This document shows, piece after piece, positions 27,078-36,444 of a stretch of 64,000 nucleotides of DNA. Both the position numbers and the translations under genes were made by a program. The notes under the pieces are model-generated. The model worked only from the letters and a program-made list of their open reading frames with translations, searched no databases and was not told the DNA's origin. The number at the start of each line of letters is the position of its first letter. The first letter of the stretch is position 1. Source of the DNA: Limisphaera sp049537155 (GTDB taxonomy: Bacteria; Verrucomicrobiota; Verrucomicrobiia; Limisphaerales; Limisphaeraceae); contig NZ_JBMVQZ010000009.1 in the NCBI RefSeq assembly GCF_049537155.1, positions 1 through 64,000 on the forward strand, in the 5' to 3' direction.

Positions 27078-29216
27078 ATGAGGCTTTGGACCAGACGCGA
27101 TTTTCTGCGGGGTTTGACTGTTTTGGCCGGCAGCGGATGGATCATGCCGTCGTGGCCTGTGGCCGGTGTGGAATTGGACCGGCGCGCCATTGTCCGGCGG
27201 CACGAACCGCGCTTTTCACGCTTCGATCCCTACGGGGCGCTGACGGTGGGAAACGGTCGGTTTGCGTTCACCGCCGACGTGACGGGACTTCAGACGCTGG
27301 CAGAAGCGTGTGAAAAGGAGTTTCCCCTCTGCACGACGGCCGACTGGGCCTGGCATACCACCCCGCTGCCGGCAGGTTTGGATCCGGCCGCGTTCCGGTA
27401 CGAGGAATACGACACCTACGGTCGCAAGGTCGGGTACGCGACGCGGCCGGATGGCCAGGAGGAACTGTTTCGGTGGCTGCGGGAGAATCCGCACCGGTTG
27501 CACCTGGGCCGGTTGGCTTTTGCCGCGGGAGAACGGCCCCTGCGCCATCTGCGCGCGGACGAGATCCGGGAGGTGGACCAGCATCTGGATTTGTGGGAGG
27601 GGCTCTTGACGAGCCGGTTCGAGTGGGCGGGGCAACCGGTGCGGGTTCGATCCTGTTGTCATCCGGAGTGGGACCTTTTGGCGGTGGAGATCGAATCGGG
27701 TGCGATGGTGGACGGTGGCCTGGCGGTGGTGTTGCGATTTCCCTACGGATCGCCAGCCGTGGCGATGGCGGATTGGTCGGTGCCCGAGCGTCACACGACG
27801 CGCGTGGAAAGGCAACGGCCGGGCGAACTGCGGCTGGAACGGTCCCTGGACGACACGCGTTATCACGTGGTCTGGGCATGGGAGGGCAGGGCGGTGGCGG
27901 AACCGGGCGGGCCGCATGAATGGGTGTTGCGGAGCCGCGATCCGCAACTGCGTTTCGTGTTGGCGTTCGGTCCGGAGCCGTTGCCACGGCGACTGCCCCC
28001 GGTGGGAGCGACGTTCCGGGCTTCAGCCCGGCACTGGAATGCGTTCTGGTCGGAGGGTGGGGCGGTGGATTTCGACGGCAGCACGGATCCGCGGGCGCAG
28101 GAGTTGGAACGGCGCGTGGTGTTGTCCCAATACAACACGGCCCTGCATTCTGCAGGCCGTCTGCCGCCGGCCGAGACGGGCCTTCTCTTCAACAGTTGGT
28201 ACGGGAAGTTCCATCTGGAGATGCACTGGTGGCATGCGGTGCATTTCGTGGCATGGAACCGGTTCGAGCTGTTCGCCCGGGCGCTGCCGTATTACCGGGC
28301 CATCCTGCCGGAGGCCCGCGCGCTGGCGCGGCGCCAGGGATATCGGGGGGCGCGCTGGCCCAAGATGGTGGGGCCGGAAGGCCGGGACTCCCCCTCGACG
28401 GTCGGCCCGTTGTTGATCTGGCAGCAGCCGCACCCCATCTACTACGCCGAGTTGTGCTGGCGCGAGCGGCCCGTGCGGGAGACGTTGGAAACCTGGCGGG
28501 AGGTCGTCTTCGAAACGGCCGAATTCATGGCCTCATTCGCGCACCGGGACCCTGCCACGGGCCGGTACGTGCTTGGCCCGCCCCTCAAGACGGTTTCGGA
28601 AAACACCGATCCGCGCGCGACGCGCAACCCGACCTTCGAACTGACCTACTGGCGGTGGGGCCTGACCACGGCGCAACGGTGGCGTCGGCGGTTGGGGCTG
28701 CGACCGGACCCGCGCTGGGAGGCCGTGCTGCAGGGACTGGCGCCCCTGCCCGTGGCCGATGGCCTGTACCTCATGCAGGAGGGGATGACCGACACCTACA
28801 CCCGGTGGAACTGGGAGCACCCGGCTCTTCTGGGGGCGTTGGGGATGTTGCCGGGACCGGGTGTGGACCGCCAGACCATGCGCCGCAGCGTTCGACGCGT
28901 GATGGAGGTCTGGCAATGGGACCGCTGTTGGGGCTGGGATTTCCCCCTGACGGCCATGGCGGCAGCCCGGTGCGGCGAACCCGAACTCGCGGTGGATGCC
29001 CTGTTGCTGCCTGCGGTCAAAAACCGGTACCACCCGAACGGACACAACTATCAGCGGCCGGGGCTCACAGCCTATCTCCCGGGCAACGGCGGGTTGCTGG
29101 CGGCCGTGGCGATGATGACCGCCGGCTGGACGGGCGCACCGCCGGAGCCCCAGCCGGGCTTCCCCAAAAACGGGCGTTGGAAGGTCCGGGGCGAGAACCT
29201 CCGACCGTGGCTCTGA
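27078..29216 (+). CDS. Tat-exported GH65-like (alpha/alpha)6 glycosidase
   Basis: The N-terminus has a twin-arginine signal (TRRDFLRGLTVLAG). The rest of the 712-residue protein fits a glycoside-hydrolase 65-like or related (alpha/alpha)6-barrel. A beta-sandwich precedes helices rich in Trp, with GKFHLEMHWWHAVHF (~384-398), KMVGPEGRDSP (~430), and TYWRWGLTTAQRW (~528). The motif WNWEHPALLGALGM (~580) comes last. I did not identify the catalytic acid with certainty. The family acts on alpha-glucosides or related sugars by hydrolysis or phosphorolysis; the substrate here is open. It is divergent from the multiheme cytochrome operon and lies close to the galactan locus. Confidence 0.62.
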   Translation: MRLWTRRDFLRGLTVLAGSGWIMPSWPVAGVELDRRAIVRRHEPRFSRFDPYGALTVGNGRFAFTADVTGLQTLAEACEKEFPLCTTADWAWHTTPLPAGLDPAAFRYEEYDTYGRKVGYATRPDGQEELFRWLRENPHRLHLGRLAFAAGERPLRHLRADEIREVDQHLDLWEGLLTSRFEWAGQPVRVRSCCHPEWDLLAVEIESGAMVDGGLAVVLRFPYGSPAVAMADWSVPERHTTRVERQRPGELRLERSLDDTRYHVVWAWEGRAVAEPGGPHEWVLRSRDPQLRFVLAFGPEPLPRRLPPVGATFRASARHWNAFWSEGGAVDFDGSTDPRAQELERRVVLSQYNTALHSAGRLPPAETGLLFNSWYGKFHLEMHWWHAVHFVAWNRFELFARALPYYRAILPEARALARRQGYRGARWPKMVGPEGRDSPSTVGPLLIWQQPHPIYYAELCWRERPVRETLETWREVVFETAEFMASFAHRDPATGRYVLGPPLKTVSENTDPRATRNPTFELTYWRWGLTTAQRWRRRLGLRPDPRWEAVLQGLAPLPVADGLYLMQEGMTDTYTRWNWEHPALLGALGMLPGPGVDRQTMRRSVRRVMEVWQWDRCWGWDFPLTAMAAARCGEPELAVDALLLPAVKNRYHPNGHNYQRPGLTAYLPGNGGLLAAVAMMTAGWTGAPPEPQPGFPKNGRWKVRGENLRPWL

Positions 29217-29352
29217 GGCTGGAAGGGATGGTTGCACTTCGCCCGGCCGGGTCCACCTTGGGTGGCGGCGCGCAGCCCTTGCACCGGAAGTTGGCATTGC
29301 ACAGGACGGTCGCTTGGCGTTAAAAGCGAGCCAATTGTTGCCACAAAACGTT

Positions 29353-32253
29353 ATGGGCAAGGCCCTGGTCATTGCAGAAAAGCCGTCGGTGGCCGCCGAC
29401 ATTGCGCGGGCGCTGGGCGGCTGCAGGAAAGTGGGTGACCACTACGAGAACGACCGGTACATCATCGCGTCGGCCGTGGGGCACCTGCTGGAGTTGACCC
29501 CGCCGGAGGGGGTGGAACCGGCCCGTGGCAAGTGGAGTTTCAACCACCTGCCGGTCCTGCCGGACCATTTCGACCTGATGCCCATCGAAAAGAGCGAGGC
29601 GCGGCTGAAACAACTGGTGCGTCTGATCCGGCGCAACGACGTGGACGAAATCATCAATGCCTGCGACGCCGGACGGGAAGGCGAACTGATCTTTCGCAAC
29701 ATCATCCGGTACGCCGGCACCCGGAAACCGATCAAGCGACTGTGGTTGCAGTCCATGACACCGGCCGCCATCCGGGAGGGGTTCGAACACCTGCGTCCGG
29801 ACGAAGAGCTGCAGCCGCTGGCCGATGCGGCGTTGAGCCGGGCGGAGGCGGACTGGCTGGTGGGCATCAACGGCACGCGGGCCATGACCGCCTTCAACTC
29901 GCGTTCGGGCGGCTTTTTCAAAACCACGGTCGGCCGCGTGCAAACCCCCACGCTGGCCATCGTGGTGGACCGCGAACAAAAGATCCGGCGGTTTGTCCCC
30001 CGGCCGTACTGGGAGCTCGTCGCCACCTTCGAGTGCGCCGCCGGCACCTACACGGGACGGTGGTTCGACGAATCGTTCGTCAAACCCGAGGGTCGCGAGA
30101 CCGATCCGGACTTGAAACCGGAGCGGTTGTGGGATGCGGCGCGCGCCGAGTCCCTGCGCCAGCGCTGTCTGGGTCAACCGGGCGAGGTCACCGAGGAGAG
30201 CAAACCCTCCACCCAGGCTCCACCCCTGTTGTTCGATCTGACCAGCCTGCAGCGGGAGGCCAACGCGAGGTTCGGGTTCAGTGCCAATCGCACCCTGCAA
30301 ATCGCCCAGGCCCTGTACGAACGGCACAAGGTCATCACCTACCCGCGCACCGATTCGCGCGCCCTGCCGGAAGATTATCTGGGCACGGTCCGTGCCACGC
30401 TGGAGAATCTCACCCGCACGGCCTACGCCCCGTGGGCCGGCGAGATCCTGCAACAGAACTGGGTGCGCCCCAACAAGCGCGTGTTCAACAACGCGCGGGT
30501 GACGGACCATTTCGCCATCATCCCCACGCCGCAGCTCCCGCGCGGCCTGAACGAGGGCGAACAAAAAATCTACGATCTCGTCACACGCCGGTTTCTGGCG
30601 GTGTTTTATCCGGCGGCCGAGTTTCTGGAAACCACGCGCATCACCCGCGTGGCGGGTGAACCGTTCAAAAGCGTGGGCCGGGTCCTGGTGAAGGCCGGTT
30701 GGTTGAGCGTGTACGGACGCGAGGACCGGGCCGACGACGAAAACCCGCAGTTGCCACCGGTGCAACCGGGCGAGACGGTTCAAACCCGCGAGATCGAGGT
30801 CCGCGCCAGCCAGACCAAGCCGCCGCCGCGGTTCACCGAGGCCACGCTGCTGACCGCCATGGAGGGCGCCGGCCGGCTGGTCGAGGACGACGAACTCCGC
30901 GAGGCCATGCGCGAAAAAGGCCTGGGCACACCGGCCACCCGGGCGGCCATCATCGAGGGATTGATCCAGGAAAAGTACCTCCTGCGCCAGGGCCGCGAGC
31001 TGGTTCCCACGGCCAAGGCCTTCGCCCTGATGGAGCTGCTTCACGGCCTGGGCATACCGGAGCTGACCAAGCCCGAGCTGACCGGCGACTGGGAGTACCA
31101 GCTCCGGCAGGTGCAGCGCCGGCAGAAAAGCCGCGAGGAATTCATGCAGGGCATCCGCGAAATGACGCGGCGCATCGTGGAGCGGGCCAGGCAGTATCAG
31201 TTCGACACCATCCCCGGCGATTTCGGCGTGCTCAAGGTCCCCTGCCCGAAGTGCGGGGGTGAGGTGCACGAAAAATACAAGGCCTACCAGTGCGTCCAGC
31301 CGGGCTGCGAATTCTCCGTGCCCAAGATCCTGGGCGGGCGGATGTTCGAACCCGAGGAGGTGGAGACACTGCTGCGCGACCGCCAGATCGGCCCCTTGCA
31401 GGGATTCCGCAGCAAGACCGGCCGGCCTTTCAGCGCCATCCTGCGGCTGACCGACGCCGGGCGGGTCGAATTCGATTTCGGCCAGAACAAAGGTGCCGAG
31501 GCCGATGGCGATGCCTCCGGCGAAGGCTCCTCCATGCCGGATTTCTCGAACCGGGAACCGCTGGGCCCGTGTCCGCGTTGCGGGGGCCGCGTCTTCGAGG
31601 CCGGCATGCATTACGTGTGCGAAAAGGCCGTGGGTCCGGACAAAGGCTGCGACTTCCGCGTGGGCCGCGTGATCCTGCAGCAACCGGTTGAACCCGCCCA
31701 GATGCGCAAGATCCTGACCGAGGGCCGGAGCGACCTCCTGAGCGGTTTCGTTTCCAACCGCAACCACCGGAGATTCGAGGCGCACCTGGTCCTGAAAGAC
31801 GGCGATGTCAAATTCGAGTTCGCCCCCCGCGAAGCCGGCAAGGGCCGGCGCACTTCGAAACCGAAGCGGCAGGCTCCCGAGCCGGTGGACCTGAACGCCT
31901 GCACGCCTCTCGGCTCGTGCCCCCGCTGCAAACGCCGCGTGTACGAGACGCCGGCTGATTACCGGTGCGAGGGGACCCAGGACAGCGACAAACCGTGCAC
32001 GTTCCTGCTGCCCCGGGTGCTGCACCAGCAACCGCTGGAGCCCGAACAGGTGCGCAAACTCCTGACCGAACGCCGCACCGACCTGCTGCGGCAATTCGTT
32101 TCTTCCAAGACCGGCCGGCCTTTTTCAGCTTATCTGGTCCTGGGTCCGCGCGGGAAACTTCAGTACGAGTTTCCCGAACGGGGTGAGCAGGAGGAATCGG
32201 GCGGGGCGGACACGTCCGCCGCCCCGGGCAAGGCACGGTATCCAGGTCCATGA
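29353..32253 (+). CDS. topB: DNA topoisomerase III-type enzyme with three C-terminal zinc repeats
   Basis: This type IA topoisomerase relaxes or decatenates DNA via a 5'-phosphotyrosine. Seen are the Toprim start (KALVIAEKPSVAADIA), the metal-binding DAGREGELIFR, and the active-site Tyr330 in VITYPRTDSRAL. The TopB-type central domain (~340-600) follows. Three repeats then come, each a four-Cys zinc ribbon (starting near residues 630, 740 and 856: CPKCGG, CPRCGG, CPRCKR) followed by a conserved 50-residue module. At 966 residues it is much longer than the roughly 650-residue enteric TopB. ATG 29353 was chosen because it begins MGKALVIAEKPS, the family N-terminus. The stop overlaps the next ATG. 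Confidence 0.94.
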   Translation: MGKALVIAEKPSVAADIARALGGCRKVGDHYENDRYIIASAVGHLLELTPPEGVEPARGKWSFNHLPVLPDHFDLMPIEKSEARLKQLVRLIRRNDVDEIINACDAGREGELIFRNIIRYAGTRKPIKRLWLQSMTPAAIREGFEHLRPDEELQPLADAALSRAEADWLVGINGTRAMTAFNSRSGGFFKTTVGRVQTPTLAIVVDREQKIRRFVPRPYWELVATFECAAGTYTGRWFDESFVKPEGRETDPDLKPERLWDAARAESLRQRCLGQPGEVTEESKPSTQAPPLLFDLTSLQREANARFGFSANRTLQIAQALYERHKVITYPRTDSRALPEDYLGTVRATLENLTRTAYAPWAGEILQQNWVRPNKRVFNNARVTDHFAIIPTPQLPRGLNEGEQKIYDLVTRRFLAVFYPAAEFLETTRITRVAGEPFKSVGRVLVKAGWLSVYGREDRADDENPQLPPVQPGETVQTREIEVRASQTKPPPRFTEATLLTAMEGAGRLVEDDELREAMREKGLGTPATRAAIIEGLIQEKYLLRQGRELVPTAKAFALMELLHGLGIPELTKPELTGDWEYQLRQVQRRQKSREEFMQGIREMTRRIVERARQYQFDTIPGDFGVLKVPCPKCGGEVHEKYKAYQCVQPGCEFSVPKILGGRMFEPEEVETLLRDRQIGPLQGFRSKTGRPFSAILRLTDAGRVEFDFGQNKGAEADGDASGEGSSMPDFSNREPLGPCPRCGGRVFEAGMHYVCEKAVGPDKGCDFRVGRVILQQPVEPAQMRKILTEGRSDLLSGFVSNRNHRRFEAHLVLKDGDVKFEFAPREAGKGRRTSKPKRQAPEPVDLNACTPLGSCPRCKRRVYETPADYRCEGTQDSDKPCTFLLPRVLHQQPLEPEQVRKLLTERRTDLLRQFVSSKTGRPFSAYLVLGPRGKLQYEFPERGEQEESGGADTSAAPGKARYPGP

Positions 32254-33332
32254 ACGAGGGCTCCAGACTTGCCCGGCCGGCTGACGACCGCCGGCCCGGC
32301 GCGCCTGCCGCGTCCCAACCCGCTCCGTCGGGAGAGCCGGTTGCAGATCCCTTCGTGGAATCGTTCCTGCAACATCTGGCCCACGAACGGGGTGCCTCGC
32401 CCCACACCTGCCGCAACTATCGCCACGCCCTGGAGACCTTCGCCCGATGGTGCCGGTCGGAACAGGGACAACCGCCGGACTGGCCGCGCTTGGAACGCGA
32501 TGATTTCCGGTCGTTCCTCCGGTACCTGGCCCGGCAGAACCTCGGCCGCATCACCATCCGCCTGACCTTCAGTGCGCTGCGCAGTTTCTACCGTTTTCTG
32601 GTGCGCCGCGGGCATGTCGCCGCCTCGCCTGTGCACGACCTTCACCTGCCTCAACCGCCCCGGCGGTTGCCGCGGCATCTGTCCGTGGAGCAGCTCCTGC
32701 AACTGCTCCGGGCCCCGTTGCAGGCGCTGGAAACGGCCGAGCGGGACGAACCGTCGGTCGCGCGCCGGGGGCGACCACCCCTGCGCGAGGCGTTTTACCG
32801 GGACTACGCCATTTTGGAGACGCTTTACTCCTGCGGATTGCGCATCAGCGAGCTTTGCCAGCTCCGTGCGGGCGACCTGCACTGGCAGGAGGCGTTGGTG
32901 CGGGTCCGAGGCAAGGGTCGCAAGGAACGGCTGGTCCCCATCGGCCGGCCCGCCCTGGAGGCCATCCGCGCCTACTGGTCGCTGCTGCCGCAGCCGCCGG
33001 CGCCGGATCATCCGGTGTTCCAATCGCATTCGCCCCGGGCCGGGCGGCCCTCTGCCAAAAGGAAATCCGGGGACGGGTCGCCCCAACCCATCACGCCCGG
33101 CCTGCTGCAACGCCGGTTGAAACAGTACTTGGTACGGGCCGGACTCGATCCCGACATCACACCCCACCAACTCCGCCACAGCTACGCCACTCACCTCTTG
33201 GAAGCCGGGGCGGACCTCCGCAGTGTGCAGGAGCTGCTCGGGCATGCCCACCTGGTCACCACCCAGGTGTACACCCACGTGACCACCGAGCGGCTGAAAC
33301 GGGTATACGACGCGGCGCATCCCCGGGCGTGA
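32250..33332 (+). CDS. XerC/XerD-type tyrosine recombinase
   Basis: The 360-residue protein has an N-terminal SAM-like core-binding domain (residues ~35-140) and the catalytic tyrosine-recombinase domain (~155-355). Catalytic residues are Arg198 (GLRISEL), Lys in KGRKERLVP, His306/Arg309 (HQLRHSYATH), His in GHAHLVT, and nucleophile Tyr341 (QVYTHV). This matches the chromosome-dimer resolvases XerC/D. The start overlaps the topB stop as ATGA, so the two proteins are translationally coupled. The linker region around residues 255-270 is unusually long and basic (RPSAKRKSGDG). Whether it is XerC or XerD cannot be told from this sequence. Confidence 0.92.
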   Translation: MNEGSRLARPADDRRPGAPAASQPAPSGEPVADPFVESFLQHLAHERGASPHTCRNYRHALETFARWCRSEQGQPPDWPRLERDDFRSFLRYLARQNLGRITIRLTFSALRSFYRFLVRRGHVAASPVHDLHLPQPPRRLPRHLSVEQLLQLLRAPLQALETAERDEPSVARRGRPPLREAFYRDYAILETLYSCGLRISELCQLRAGDLHWQEALVRVRGKGRKERLVPIGRPALEAIRAYWSLLPQPPAPDHPVFQSHSPRAGRPSAKRKSGDGSPQPITPGLLQRRLKQYLVRAGLDPDITPHQLRHSYATHLLEAGADLRSVQELLGHAHLVTTQVYTHVTTERLKRVYDAAHPRA

Positions 33333-33792
33333 GAAAGCCCCCGGCCGGTGACTCCCCTTGAACACCGGGGGTACTTCGGGGGCATGCCTGCTCCGAAGGG
33401 GAGACAGGTCCACCGCAACTGCGGGTGAACCGGGACCGGAGCGGCGCTCGCAATCTTCAGGTCCGACCCGCCACAGATCCTGGCAAGAACCGGCCGACCG
33501 CAGGAGACACCGCCGGGCGTCGTGCAGGGCCGGTGATCTGAAGGCCCGTGCCGGGCCGGGTGATGCCGTTTCCGCCCTTCCCCGGCCCGGGCCCCCGGGT
33601 GAAAAAGATCGGGGTGTGCATCCAAACGCACAGTTGTCGGTTTGCGTCCCCGCGTTAGAGTGGACCTGGTTTGAAGCGATCGGCGCGCCTGGCGATCTGC
33701 ACGACTGGACTTGTGGACAGACTGGCGAAACGATGAGCAGGTAAGGCGGGCAGTCGGCGGATGGCCAGGCGCAACCTGAACCGGAAACCCTT
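33333..33792 (+). other. Structured non-coding region after the Xer gene
   Basis: This 460-base gap has no credible gene. It holds the candidate cobalamin riboswitch listed separately. A perfect 10-bp hairpin (CCGGGCCGGG at 33551-33560 with CCCGGCCCGG at 33581-33590) lies downstream of it. A TAGAGTGG string is found near 33657. Confidence 0.5.
33365..33520 (+). promoter_or_regulatory. Possible divergent cobalamin riboswitch
   Basis: Short conserved blocks of the cobalamin aptamer appear in the right order. GGTACTTCGGGGGCAT (33370-33385) resembles the first closed hairpin, then AGGGGAG follows. CCGCAACTG is at 33413-33421, GGAGCG at 33438-33443, CTCGCAA at 33447-33453 and GCCAC at 33470-33474. 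GGCAAG is at 33482-33487, and a B12-box-like CAGGAGAC...CGCC at 33501-33514. The region before CCGCAACTG is shorter than consensus and several blocks are imperfect. The strong hairpin at 33551-33590 could be the expression platform. The next gene, 270 bases on, encodes a protein of unknown function. This is a hand alignment only. Confidence 0.4.
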
Positions 33793-34653
33793 ATGCAGCC
33801 GCTGACGGCCATGTCCGGTCCCACACGCGAGGCGCGGCGATGGGCCCGCCGGAGGTTGGAATGGTTGGAGAAGATCCTTCACACGGGACCGGGCCCGCAG
33901 TGGAACCAGTTGAGCGAGTTCGAGCAGTTCCTCCGCGACTCGGGTTTCCCTCCCAACAGCGAATACTTCGAACGACTCGCACGACTGCGGGAGGTCCTGC
34001 GCACCCGCGCCACGCCGCCTGATGCCGCCAAACGTGATTATGCCGGTTACGCCGCCGGTTGCTGGATGCAGGTCCAGTCCGTTTACGATCACGCTTTTCT
34101 CTCGGTTTGCTACGACGGCCGGTTCAACGGGCAGCGGGGCCGCATCAAGGTCACGCACCGATTCAACCGGGCCGGGCGCATGGATTTCGTCGAGGCCAAA
34201 CTGATTCGGTCGTTGGACCCGCGTCTTCATGGTGCGCTGCGCAAGCTCGTTACCATCCGGGAATATCCGCATCGCGATCCCGCGTGGTGGACAGCCCCGG
34301 CCTACGCGCTGCGCGTGTTGCCCCGCGAACTGCTCTTTCTGCACCCGGACCTTTTCCGGCATCCGCGCCCTGCGTTGTTGGCCTGGCTGATCAACATCGG
34401 GCACCGAACCGTGGCGGACCTGGTCCGGGAGTTGTCCCAGACGGAGTCCTCAAGCCCGGCGGTCCACGGCGGCCGTCAGTATCCACTGGATTGGTTGCCA
34501 GCCGATGCCGTGGCCTGGCCCATCCTGCAGCAGGCCGGCCAGCTCGAAGCCCTCGTCGAGCCCGGCGACTCGCCTGACGTCCATCACGTCCGCTACCTGC
34601 GGCGGCTACCCGTGCCCGCTGACGCCGAACAGGCAGCGGCGGCGACCTCCTGA
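33793..34653 (+). CDS. Conserved-looking protein of unknown function
   Basis: I do not recognise this 286-residue protein. It has no signal peptide and no membrane helix, so it is likely cytoplasmic. The N-terminal third is charged and helical, with REARRWARRRLEWLEKILH. The middle has Trp/Tyr-rich strands (AAGCWMQVQSVYDHAFLSV, residues ~87-105). A more hydrophobic region around residues 175-215 includes LRVLPRELLFLHPDLFR. The start is the first Met of the frame and follows CCGGAAACCC, with no strong ribosome site. A possible riboswitch upstream would suggest a link to cobalamin, but nothing in the protein confirms that. Confidence 0.68.
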   Translation: MQPLTAMSGPTREARRWARRRLEWLEKILHTGPGPQWNQLSEFEQFLRDSGFPPNSEYFERLARLREVLRTRATPPDAAKRDYAGYAAGCWMQVQSVYDHAFLSVCYDGRFNGQRGRIKVTHRFNRAGRMDFVEAKLIRSLDPRLHGALRKLVTIREYPHRDPAWWTAPAYALRVLPRELLFLHPDLFRHPRPALLAWLINIGHRTVADLVRELSQTESSSPAVHGGRQYPLDWLPADAVAWPILQQAGQLEALVEPGDSPDVHHVRYLRRLPVPADAEQAAAATS

Positions 34654-34851
34654 TCCTCCGGTCGCCACGGTTCGATCCTCCGTCTGCGTCGGGAAGGTGT
34701 CGCCGGGCTCGTCTCTCTCGTCCCGACGGTCCGGATCAATCAGGCTTGTTCCCCGCCTCCATCAGGTCTAGTTTTCGCGCAACGAACCGGCGCGCCGGCA
34801 CCCGGGCCGCGGGCCCGCCGCAACCCGGGCGGTGAAAAGGCGGAAGCAATC

Positions 34852-35823
34852 ATGGACAGTTTCGGACGCACGATAGATTATCTGCGGATCTCGGTCACCG
34901 ACCGCTGCAACGAGCGGTGCCTCTACTGCCGGCCGCACCAGTACAAGGGTTGGATCGCTTCCGGTGAGGGGCTTTCGGATACCGACCTGCTCCGGATCGT
35001 GCGGGTGGCGGCCGGACTGGGCTTTCGAAAATTCCGCCTCACGGGTGGGGAACCGTTGCTCCGGCCCGGCCTGGTGGAATTGGTCCGTCAAATGGCGCGC
35101 ATCCCGGGCGTCGAATGCATCGGGCTCTCGACCAACGGCGTGAAACTGGCCCCGCTGGCGGCCGACCTCCGCGCAGCGGGATTGCGCACCGTCAACGTCA
35201 GCCTGGATGCCCTCGACCCTGCGCTTTACCACCGCATCACCGGCGGCCGGATCGAACCGGTACTGGAAGGCATCCGGGCTGCCGTGAAGGCCGGGTTCGA
35301 ACGCGTCAAGCTCAACACCGTCCTCATGCGTCACGTCAACGAGCAGGAGATCTGGCCGTTGATCCGGTACAGTGCGGAGCATCAGCTCCCGCTGCGCCTG
35401 ATCGAGTTGATGCCGTTGACCTCGCGCGATGTGCTGACGCCGGAAAACTTTCTCTCGGTGGAAGAGGTCATGGAACGGCTGCAACAGGAGGACGAACTGG
35501 TGCCGGCGCCGGAGGCACGCCTGGGACACGGTCCGGCCCGTTACTACCGCCTGGTCCGCTCCGGCGCCATCATCGGCTTCATCGGCGCCATGACCCAGAC
35601 CCACTTCTGCGACACCTGCAACAAGATGCGCCTCACGGCCGACGGCCGGCTCCGACCCTGCCTGGGTCACCACGACGAGATCAACCTTCACGAGGCCCTG
35701 CGCGCGCCGGATGACGAACCGCTGCGCCGGCTCTTCCGTCACGCCCTGGCCATCAAACCGCGCGAGCACGAATTCCGGTCCTGCTATCAACCCGGTCGCC
35801 CCATGACCGCCATCGGTGGTTGA
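34852..35823 (+). CDS. moaA: GTP 3',8-cyclase MoaA
   Basis: MoaA is a radical SAM enzyme that starts molybdenum-cofactor synthesis by rearranging GTP. The 323-residue protein has the N-terminal cluster motif at Cys19, Cys23 and Cys26 (CNERCLYC). The SAM-binding TGGEPLLR is near residue 64, and the C-terminal cluster is CDTCNKMRLTADGRLRPC (~261-278). The required terminal GlyGly is present, so both 4Fe-4S clusters and the catalytic tail are intact. No other moa gene is adjacent. I could not recognise a Moco riboswitch in the 198 bases before it, although a hairpin with arms CGTCGGGA/TCCCGACG is there. Confidence 0.97.
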   Translation: MDSFGRTIDYLRISVTDRCNERCLYCRPHQYKGWIASGEGLSDTDLLRIVRVAAGLGFRKFRLTGGEPLLRPGLVELVRQMARIPGVECIGLSTNGVKLAPLAADLRAAGLRTVNVSLDALDPALYHRITGGRIEPVLEGIRAAVKAGFERVKLNTVLMRHVNEQEIWPLIRYSAEHQLPLRLIELMPLTSRDVLTPENFLSVEEVMERLQQEDELVPAPEARLGHGPARYYRLVRSGAIIGFIGAMTQTHFCDTCNKMRLTADGRLRPCLGHHDEINLHEALRAPDDEPLRRLFRHALAIKPREHEFRSCYQPGRPMTAIGG

Positions 35824-35973
35824 CGGCCGGCGCCGCTTTTTGACAGGGCAAACAGCCAGGGAACGCCCCATCGGATCCGGCCCCGGTGCCCCTCCCGCAG
35901 GGGTACACTTCGGCCGGCTCCGGATGACCAAAAACCGGGACACGGCGGGCTTGAACGGCCCGGCCCCCGGTGC

Positions 35974-36444
35974 ATGTTGGAAAGCATGAATTCGGGGCCG
36001 AATACGTTCTGGTTGATCATCCTGCCGTGCCTGGCTGCTGCGGTCGTCCTTGCCCTGTTCATCGGCAGGTGGCGCGTGTCTGCGACGGAGCCGGACGAAC
36101 GCTCTTTGGAAGAGCTGCGCGCCTGGCTCCGTGGGGGCGCAGGCGTCGTGGACGTCCGGTCCCCCGAGGAATATCGCCAAGACCACGTCGCCGGTGCGAC
36201 CAACCTGCCGCTGGATCAGTTGAGCGAGCGCGTCCGGGAGGTTTTTCCCGACAAGGACCAACCGCTGCTGCTGTACTGCCGGAGCGGTCGGCGCAGCGCC
36301 CTGGCGCAACGTCAGCTCTCCCGAATGGGCTACACACGCCTGTGGAACCTGGGCGGGTTGGACCGGGCCCGGTGCCTGTTGGAATCCGCGGCGGATTCCC
36401 CGCCTCAGACCAACGGCCCCTCCGCTTCCCCGGCGGGGCGGTAG
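35974..36444 (+). CDS. Membrane-anchored rhodanese-like protein
   Basis: The 156-residue protein has one N-terminal membrane helix (FWLIILPCLAAAVVLALFI). A single rhodanese domain follows, with VVDVRSPEEYRQDHVAGA and the active-site loop YCRSGRRSA; the catalytic Cys is near residue 101. The catalytic Cys is kept, so persulfide transfer is possible. The C-terminus is Pro/Ser-rich. ATG 35974 is used; ATG 35986, twelve bases later, would also give an intact helix. Single-domain anchored rhodaneses are often tied to sulfur handling or tRNA thiolation, but the neighbours (moaA and hemE) do not prove a role. Confidence 0.85.
   Translation: MLESMNSGPNTFWLIILPCLAAAVVLALFIGRWRVSATEPDERSLEELRAWLRGGAGVVDVRSPEEYRQDHVAGATNLPLDQLSERVREVFPDKDQPLLLYCRSGRRSALAQRQLSRMGYTRLWNLGGLDRARCLLESAADSPPQTNGPSASPAGR

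Noticed and set aside
33333..33792. RNase P RNA, tmRNA or SRP RNA in the gap after the Xer gene
   Set aside because: The conserved cores of these RNAs are absent on both strands; only cobalamin-like blocks could be aligned.
34663..34690. A GGTTCGATCC string like a tRNA T-loop
   Set aside because: The flanking bases do not form the T-stem, and no acceptor stem or anticodon arm can be built around it.
34654..34851. Possible molybdenum-cofactor riboswitch before moaA
   Set aside because: There is a hairpin, but I could not place the conserved Moco aptamer blocks, so I do not claim one.
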